In this document: piece after piece, positions 1 through 3,464 of the stretch
Numbering within the stretch: the first letter of the stretch is position 1
Layout of the letters: the number at the start of each line of letters is the position of its first letter
Origin: JBJKPP01 sp046706145
GTDB taxonomy: Bacteria; Bacteroidota; Ignavibacteria; Ignavibacteriales; Ignavibacteriaceae
Assembly: GCA_046706145.1 (NCBI GenBank)
Contig: JBJKPP010000055.1
Span: 1-6,202 of the forward strand
Direction: 5' to 3'
DNA: 6,202 nucleotides
Made by a program: the position numbers and the translations under genes
Notes under the pieces: generated by a model
What the model was told of the DNA's origin: nothing
Databases searched by the model: none
What the model saw: the letters and a program-made list of their open reading frames with translations, nothing else

Positions 1-937
1 TCCATAACCCGATTATTTGTCCGTTTAATAATAAAGTGGGATAAAAGATTCCATTGGAAGAAACAGTTTTATTATTATGCCTTTGGGGAAGAGAAGCGGA
101 TCTGTCTTTATAGCTAATTGTAAATTCATCATAAGCTGGCAATAAATGAAGAGTGTCTTCAACATTCCTGATTTTGGAAAAAGAATTTACGAACCAGTAG
201 GTTTCAGAATTAATAGTTTCAGAAATGAAATTTGATTTAACCATTTTCAGGGCATTAATAGCATCTTTAATGGACAAACCTGACCACCAGCTAAAATCTT
301 TTATCGTCGCCGGACAATGGCTGCTGAAATATCTTGTGGCAAGTTCTGCTAATGCTTCATCTCTTGTTAATCTTCTTTTATTTAACACTCTTTCATCAAG
401 TAGGGCATAGGTTGGCTTATTTCTTATTATGGGGCCGCTACAAATGATTCCATCCAATTCTGCTCTCATCAAAAGGTGACCCGATCGGTATTCGTCAGTG
501 CGTATGCTTGCTTTATTGAGTTCTGCGATAAGTTCATTGCGAGTTAAATGTTTGTTGGGACTCAATGCTTTTTCAATCACTCCATTGCTTTTTGCAATAA
601 CAGTTTTGGTAAGTTCTAACCATTTCTCCCTAAACTTCATCGACTTTATTATCTGCGGCGCGGTAAGCTCAAGCATCCATGAAATGTCGTCCGCTGAAAC
701 AAAATGCCACGTCGGTCTCATTAAGTGGGTTCTAATTATGTTGCCTTTGTTAATTGCAGATTCAATAGTTTGAATTTTTGAACTAGAGAGTCTAATACCC
801 ACAGCCCATTTTGCCATTTCAAAATCCTGTGCCTGTATCGCTCCCATATAATGAACAACTTCTTTTGCTAATTTGAATTTCGGCTTCAATAACTGTTGAC
901 TTTTTAGTCTGAGGTTTGCTATTTCTTTAGAAGTCAT
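1..937 (-). CDS. AlkZ-like winged-helix DNA-binding protein (HTH_42 family), C-terminus cut by window edge
   Basis: The reverse strand reads from an ATG at 937-935 without a stop to the left edge, giving 312 codons; a few dozen C-terminal residues are probably missing, as the family usually runs about 350-400 residues. An in-frame TAA at 967-965 and no other ATG after it fix the start; no Shine-Dalgarno is seen. Family signatures visible: GAIQAQDF at residues 32-39, MRPTWHFV at 73-80 and LLPAYDEF at 265-272, the last matching the family's LLP-x-x-D-x-(Y/F) segment. Known: HTH_42 proteins are built of winged-helix repeats and include DNA glycosylases such as AlkZ (Q-x-Q active motif) and YcaQ/AlkX (Q-x-D), which unhook interstrand crosslinks or remove bulky alkylated bases. 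Here Q35-A36-Q37 puts it on the AlkZ side. Inference: a cytoplasmic DNA glycosylase; many relatives are only annotated as winged-helix proteins, and substrate cannot be read from sequence. It follows the kinase gene on the same strand after 264 bases, so it is probably transcribed separately. Confidence 0.85.
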   Translation of the reverse strand, partial: MTSKEIANLRLKSQQLLKPKFKLAKEVVHYMGAIQAQDFEMAKWAVGIRLSSSKIQTIESAINKGNIIRTHLMRPTWHFVSADDISWMLELTAPQIIKSMKFREKWLELTKTVIAKSNGVIEKALSPNKHLTRNELIAELNKASIRTDEYRSGHLLMRAELDGIICSGPIIRNKPTYALLDERVLNKRRLTRDEALAELATRYFSSHCPATIKDFSWWSGLSIKDAINALKMVKSNFISETINSETYWFVNSFSKIRNVEDTLHLLPAYDEFTISYKDRSASLPQRHNNKTVSSNGIFYPTLLLNGQIIGLW

Positions 938-1027
938 AAATGAAATTTGTTGTGCTAAAGTAGATTAAAAGGTTTTTCCTTTCAACAATACATAAAAGAA
1001 TTCTAATAAAAAAATTACTTCGTATTT

Positions 1028-1052
1028 TTAGAGCGGTATTAAAATTAGAGCG
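1028..1052 (-). repeat. 8-bp direct repeat TTAGAGCG, possible operator of the HTH_42 gene
   Basis: TTAGAGCG occurs at 1028-1035 and again at 1045-1052, 17 bases start to start; on the gene strand it reads CGCTCTAA twice. The pair lies about 90-115 bases upstream of the HTH_42 start codon. The GC-containing unit is notable in an A/T spacer, but an 8-base repeat in a region this size can arise by chance. A protein-binding role is inference only. Confidence 0.35.
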
Positions 1053-1094
1053 ACACTTTGATAAACACAATTACCATAAAGAAATTTGGTTTAT

Positions 1095-1110
1095 GGATAA
1101 AGTTTTATCC
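1095..1110. repeat. Short perfect inverted repeat downstream of kinase gene
   Basis: GGATAAAGTTTTATCC can form a stem of 6-7 base pairs with a tiny loop. It is about 90 bases after the kinase stop codon. On the minus strand it is followed by ATAAACC and not by a run of T, so it is not a standard intrinsic terminator; it could protect or end the kinase mRNA, or be accidental. Confidence 0.35.
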
Positions 1111-1117
1111 GAAATTT

Positions 1118-1142
1118 TACTATATCATGATAGTAGTACTAT
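1118..1142. repeat. Hexamer TACTAT/ATAGTA present three times in alternating orientation
   Basis: TACTAT at 1118-1123, its reverse complement ATAGTA at 1130-1135 and TACTAT again at 1137-1142. The middle copy can pair with either neighbour, giving two mutually exclusive small stems, and the first spacer contains the palindrome core ATCATGAT. It lies 60-84 bases past the kinase stop. Function unknown; A/T-rich sequence makes chance a real possibility. Confidence 0.35.
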
Positions 1143-1201
1143 TGTTACAAAACTTAGTTTATTGATTGTGTGCTTTTTAGGATAGGATAGTGAGAAGATT
1201 A

Positions 1202-3115
1202 TTAATTTATTATTTCCTTCACCAGATTTACTAGCTTACTTTTGGGAAAGGGCTTGGCGAGATAATGACTGCAGCCAGCAGCGAGGAATTTTTCTTTGTC
1301 CCCTGTCATTGCGTAGGCAGTAACTGCAATAATAGGAACATCTTTATAACTTGGTATTTTCCGTATTAATTTTGTTGTCTCAACTCCATCTATTCCCATT
1401 CCAAGGTCAATATCCATTAAGACAGCAGAATAATTTTTGTTTTTTACTACTTCTAAAGCTTTTTCTCCACTTGTTGCATAATCAACATTACATACTTCAC
1501 TCAGGAACAACTTAATGATGCCGATTGTTGGGATGTCGTTTTCTACAAATAGAACTGAGGGAAGGCCATCTTCAGTTTTGGGCTGTCTGCTTATTACTGT
1601 TTCTTCAAGTTTTTTTACAGCATGCTTTTTAATGGAGGGAATCCTTAGTGAAAAAGTAGTTCCAACACCTTCTTTACTTTCGATCTCGATTTTGCCATTT
1701 AAATATTCGCTGAACTTTTTACTTATAGTAAGGCCAAGACCCATACCTTCAAATTTTCTTGAAAAACCTTCACTCTCCTGTCTAAACGGCTGAAAAACCT
1801 TATCAATATTCTCTTTACTAATCCCAATGCCGGTGTCTTTTACCTTTATAACAGTATAAAATTGTTCAGTATCCTCGTCATTTTCCAGTGTGATATTTAC
1901 GCCGCCTTTATCTGTGTACTTGATTGCATTATGAATTAAGTTGTTCATTATTTGGGTAAAAAGCTGCTTATCTAACAGAGCAAAAGTATGAGTTGCATTT
2001 AAATTCAAATCTAGTTTTAATCCTTTACTTTCAGCAGATATCTTGAATTTTTTTACTATATCCACAAGGCTATCTGCAACGTTTATCTCTTCATATTTTA
2101 CTTCAATTTTTTGAAATTCAATATTGGCAAAATCGAGAAGTACATCGAGGCTTTCTCTTAGTCTATTTGTGCTGTCAACCAGTGTATTAACCATTTCCTT
2201 AAGTCTTGAATCTTTCATTTCCTTTTGAAGAGCCTCGGCATAACCGATAATTCCTATCATGGGAGTCTTGAGTTCATGGCTTACGTTTGCAAGTATGATA
2301 GATTTTAACCAATTCATTTCTTCGCTTTTGGTTTTTGCATCTTTAAGTGCCATCTCAGCATTCTTGATCGAGGTTATATCATCAATAACGCCTTCTATTG
2401 CAATAACATCGCCCTGGTCAGAATAGATACCTCTGCCTTTTTCCCACACCCACTTAATTTGGCCTTGTTGAGTTTTAATCCTGTAAGTTATTTCAAAATC
2501 CCTTTTTTCTGAAAGTGCATTTTCTACAGATCTATAAACATTTTCCTGATCTTCTTTTAGAATTATCTGGTTGTAAGATACTTTTTTGTTAAAGAGCAAA
2601 TCTTGGGGGTGGTATCCAGTCAGCTTGTAGCATCCCTCACTAAGAAACTCCATTGTCCAATCAGAGTCATTTTTGCACCTATAAACAAGTCCTGGCAAAT
2701 TACTTATAAGAGTGGCAAACCTTCTTTCACTTTCCTTAAGCTGTTCCTGAGCCAGTTTACTAGATGTAACATCCCTAACAAAAACTCTGCGAGCATTTTT
2801 TCCATCGAACTTAATATCATCGGAATCAACCTCTACATACATAATCGAACCATCGCTCTTTTTGTGTCTCCATAATTTTCTTATTGGAGGCACACGACCT
2901 GTATCTTTATCCGGTTCTAATAGAAGAGGAATATCTTCCTCAGGTCTAATATCTTTTAAAGTCATCCTTAAGTATTCTTCCTCTGTATATCCATACAAAC
3001 TCTGAGCTGCTTCATTTACGGCCAAAAACCGGAGCGTATCTTTGTCATAAATCCACATTGGAATTGGATTTGTGAGAAATAGTCTTTCGAGAGAAAGTTT
3101 TTTGATATTTATCAT
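1202..3115 (-). CDS. Soluble PAS-PAS hybrid sensor histidine kinase with C-terminal receiver domain
   Basis: A complete 637-residue protein. The ATG at 3115-3113 is the only one after an in-frame TAA six codons upstream; no clear Shine-Dalgarno. Domains seen: PAS 1 at about 9-118 (WIYDKDTLRFLAVNEAA, LYGYTEEEY); PAS 2 with PAC at about 130-252 (LTGY near 165-168, WVWEKGRGIY at 222-231); a short helical linker; HisKA at about 270-335 with SHELKTP and the phosphorylated His280; HATPase at about 385-493 with N-box N391/N392/N396, G1 box DTGIGI at 427-432, F-box FQPF at 441-444 and G2 box GMGLGL at 457-462; receiver at about 519-636 with acceptor Asp568, Thr599 and Lys621 (AKPF). No signal peptide or membrane helix, so it should sense a cytoplasmic signal through PAS. 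Expected chemistry: ATP-dependent His280 autophosphorylation, then transfer to Asp568. No HPt or output domain is attached and no separate response regulator is in the window, so the target is unknown. It diverges from nifJ across 349 bases. The receiver has Asn526 in its acidic pair and a slightly long loop after Asp568. Confidence 0.95.
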   Translation of the reverse strand: MINIKKLSLERLFLTNPIPMWIYDKDTLRFLAVNEAAQSLYGYTEEEYLRMTLKDIRPEEDIPLLLEPDKDTGRVPPIRKLWRHKKSDGSIMYVEVDSDDIKFDGKNARRVFVRDVTSSKLAQEQLKESERRFATLISNLPGLVYRCKNDSDWTMEFLSEGCYKLTGYHPQDLLFNKKVSYNQIILKEDQENVYRSVENALSEKRDFEITYRIKTQQGQIKWVWEKGRGIYSDQGDVIAIEGVIDDITSIKNAEMALKDAKTKSEEMNWLKSIILANVSHELKTPMIGIIGYAEALQKEMKDSRLKEMVNTLVDSTNRLRESLDVLLDFANIEFQKIEVKYEEINVADSLVDIVKKFKISAESKGLKLDLNLNATHTFALLDKQLFTQIMNNLIHNAIKYTDKGGVNITLENDEDTEQFYTVIKVKDTGIGISKENIDKVFQPFRQESEGFSRKFEGMGLGLTISKKFSEYLNGKIEIESKEGVGTTFSLRIPSIKKHAVKKLEETVISRQPKTEDGLPSVLFVENDIPTIGIIKLFLSEVCNVDYATSGEKALEVVKNKNYSAVLMDIDLGMGIDGVETTKLIRKIPSYKDVPIIAVTAYAMTGDKEKFLAAGCSHYLAKPFPKSKLVNLVKEIIN

Positions 3116-3134
3116 CTTAGTTTCTGTGAATTAC

Positions 3135-3154
3135 TTGAGCTTTATCATGCTCAA
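3135..3154 (-). promoter_or_regulatory. Small hairpin in the probable 5' leader of the kinase mRNA
   Basis: TTGAGC at 3135-3140 and GCTCAA at 3149-3154 form a 6-bp stem with an 8-base loop, ending about 20 bases before the kinase start codon. In the kinase transcript it would stand just upstream of the ribosome landing zone, after a T-rich stretch. It might affect translation; it is too small to claim more. Confidence 0.3.
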
Positions 3155-3202
3155 AAAACAAAATAAAATGTCATAACTATGCAACATATATTCGTATCTG
3201 CT

Positions 3203-3218
3203 AGCAAAATCTGGCCCC
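3203..3218 (-). promoter_or_regulatory. Possible sigma-54-type (-24/-12) promoter for the kinase gene
   Basis: On the minus strand GG (3217-3216), ten bases and GC (3205-3204) have the invariant -24/-12 spacing, with TTTTGC at the -12 side matching TTGC and a following T. Against the full TGGCACG-N4-TTGCW consensus the -24 side is poor: T, C, A and G at positions 1, 4, 5 and 7 do not match. A start near 3192 would give a leader of roughly 77 bases. No enhancer-binding activator gene or site was recognised, so this is a weak candidate. Confidence 0.25.
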
Positions 3219-3274
3219 CGCCCTATACTAGCAATACACTTTTTCATTGAACCAATATAGTATTCCAAGCAAAG

Positions 3275-3292
3275 TTTAAGCCATATTTAAGC
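3275..3292. repeat. TTTAAGC direct repeat with 11-bp phasing
   Basis: TTTAAGC occurs at 3275-3281 and 3286-3292, exactly 11 bases apart (about one helical turn), flanked by AGCAA at 3268-3272 and its complement TTGCT at 3294-3298. Tandem sites at 11-bp spacing are typical of OmpR/PhoB-type response regulators; assigning that here is inference. It is about 115-130 bases upstream of the TATAAT in front of nifJ and about 160 bases from the kinase start codon. Confidence 0.35.
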
Positions 3293-3345
3293 ATTGCTCA
3301 ACCTATTCCCAGAATTGAGAATTATGAGCTACAAGCATTAGATAA

Positions 3346-3361
3346 TTTTCAAATTTGAAAA
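3346..3361. promoter_or_regulatory. 16-bp perfect palindrome, candidate operator
   Basis: TTTTCAAATTTGAAAA is identical on both strands over all 16 bases; symmetry ends at the next base on each side. Its centre is about 112 bases before the nifJ ATG and about 45-50 bases upstream of the candidate promoter hexamers' -10 region. The size suits a dimeric regulator. The regulator is unknown. A/T-only sequence favours chance palindromes, but this one also contains a matched C/G pair and lies in a divergent promoter region. Confidence 0.45.
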
Positions 3362-3363
3362 GA

Positions 3364-3375
3364 TATATGCATATA
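3364..3375. promoter_or_regulatory. 12-bp perfect palindrome abutting the nifJ -35 region
   Basis: TATATGCATATA is a perfect palindrome starting two bases after the 16-bp palindrome at 3346-3361 and ending one base before the TTGTCA hexamer. A factor bound here would overlap or touch RNA polymerase at the nifJ promoter. Alternating TA steps make it flexible DNA and also raise the odds of chance symmetry. Confidence 0.35.
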
Positions 3376-3376
3376 A

Positions 3377-3410
3377 TTGTCATTTTAGGGCTAAAATCAT
3401 ATGGTATAAT
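3377..3410 (+). promoter_or_regulatory. Candidate nifJ promoter
   Basis: TTGTCA at 3377-3382 is followed after 17 bases by TATGGT (3400-3405), a 4-of-6 match to TATAAT with ideal spacing. A perfect TATAAT at 3405-3410 is also present, but its spacing from TTGTCA is 22 bases and it has no good -35 of its own at 17 bases. Either choice would start transcription around 3412-3418 and give a 5' leader of about 50 bases. The Bacteroidota-type TAnnTTTG is matched only imperfectly (AATCTTTG, 3408-3415). Confidence 0.45.
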
Positions 3411-3464
3411 CTTTGGCTTTAGATAGTAAAAAAAAATTAATATAGAAAGTTGAAGTTGTAAAAA

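Larger units (their letters stand above)
938..1201. other. Intergenic spacer between kinase 3' end and HTH_42 gene
   Basis: This 264-base A+T-rich stretch lies downstream of the kinase stop and upstream of the HTH_42 start, both on the minus strand. No open frame of useful size, tRNA-like fold or intrinsic terminator (GC-rich stem plus T-run) was found for the kinase. It holds an 8-base direct repeat (1028-1052), a short perfect stem-loop (1095-1110) and a triplicated hexamer (1118-1142), plus a small tandem run of GGATA-type units near 1179-1190. The HTH_42 promoter should lie here, but no convincing -35/-10 or TAnnTTTG pair stands out. Confidence 0.6.
3116..3464. other. Divergent intergenic region between kinase and nifJ
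   Basis: 349 bases separate the two divergent start codons, enough for two promoters and operators. The nifJ half contains, in order, an 11-bp-phased direct repeat, a 16-bp palindrome, a 12-bp palindrome and promoter-like hexamers. The kinase half contains a small hairpin and a G/C-rich patch (about 3211-3223) that is unlike the surrounding A/T sequence and overlaps a sigma-54-like motif. No coding frame or RNA gene is evident. The listed sites are pattern matches read by eye. Confidence 0.7.

Noticed and set aside
225..773. Plus-strand open frames at 225-410 and 498-773
   Set aside because: They are antisense to the HTH_42 gene, whose reverse-strand frame is continuous and carries family motifs; their own translations resemble no family.
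968..982. AAAGG-TTTTT-CCTTT mini-hairpin as a terminator or riboswitch piece
   Set aside because: Only five pairs, no T-run after the stem in the relevant direction, and no other conserved structure near it.
1515..2875. Plus-strand open frames at 1515-1793 and 2603-2875
   Set aside because: They lie opposite the conserved kinase and receiver/PAS codons and have no recognisable protein features.
3211..3223. G-rich block as a G-quadruplex
   Set aside because: Only two usable G-runs on the minus strand; four are needed.
3199..3234. TGCTAGCA palindrome and repeated CTAGCAA (3201 and 3228) as an operator
   Set aside because: An 8-bp palindrome and a 7-base repeat are within chance expectation and their spacing of 27 bases fits no helical phase.
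3408..3415. Bacteroidota-type TAnnTTTG promoter for nifJ
   Set aside because: The sequence is AATCTTTG, missing the first T, and no -33 TTG stands at the right distance; kept only as a remark under the candidate promoter.
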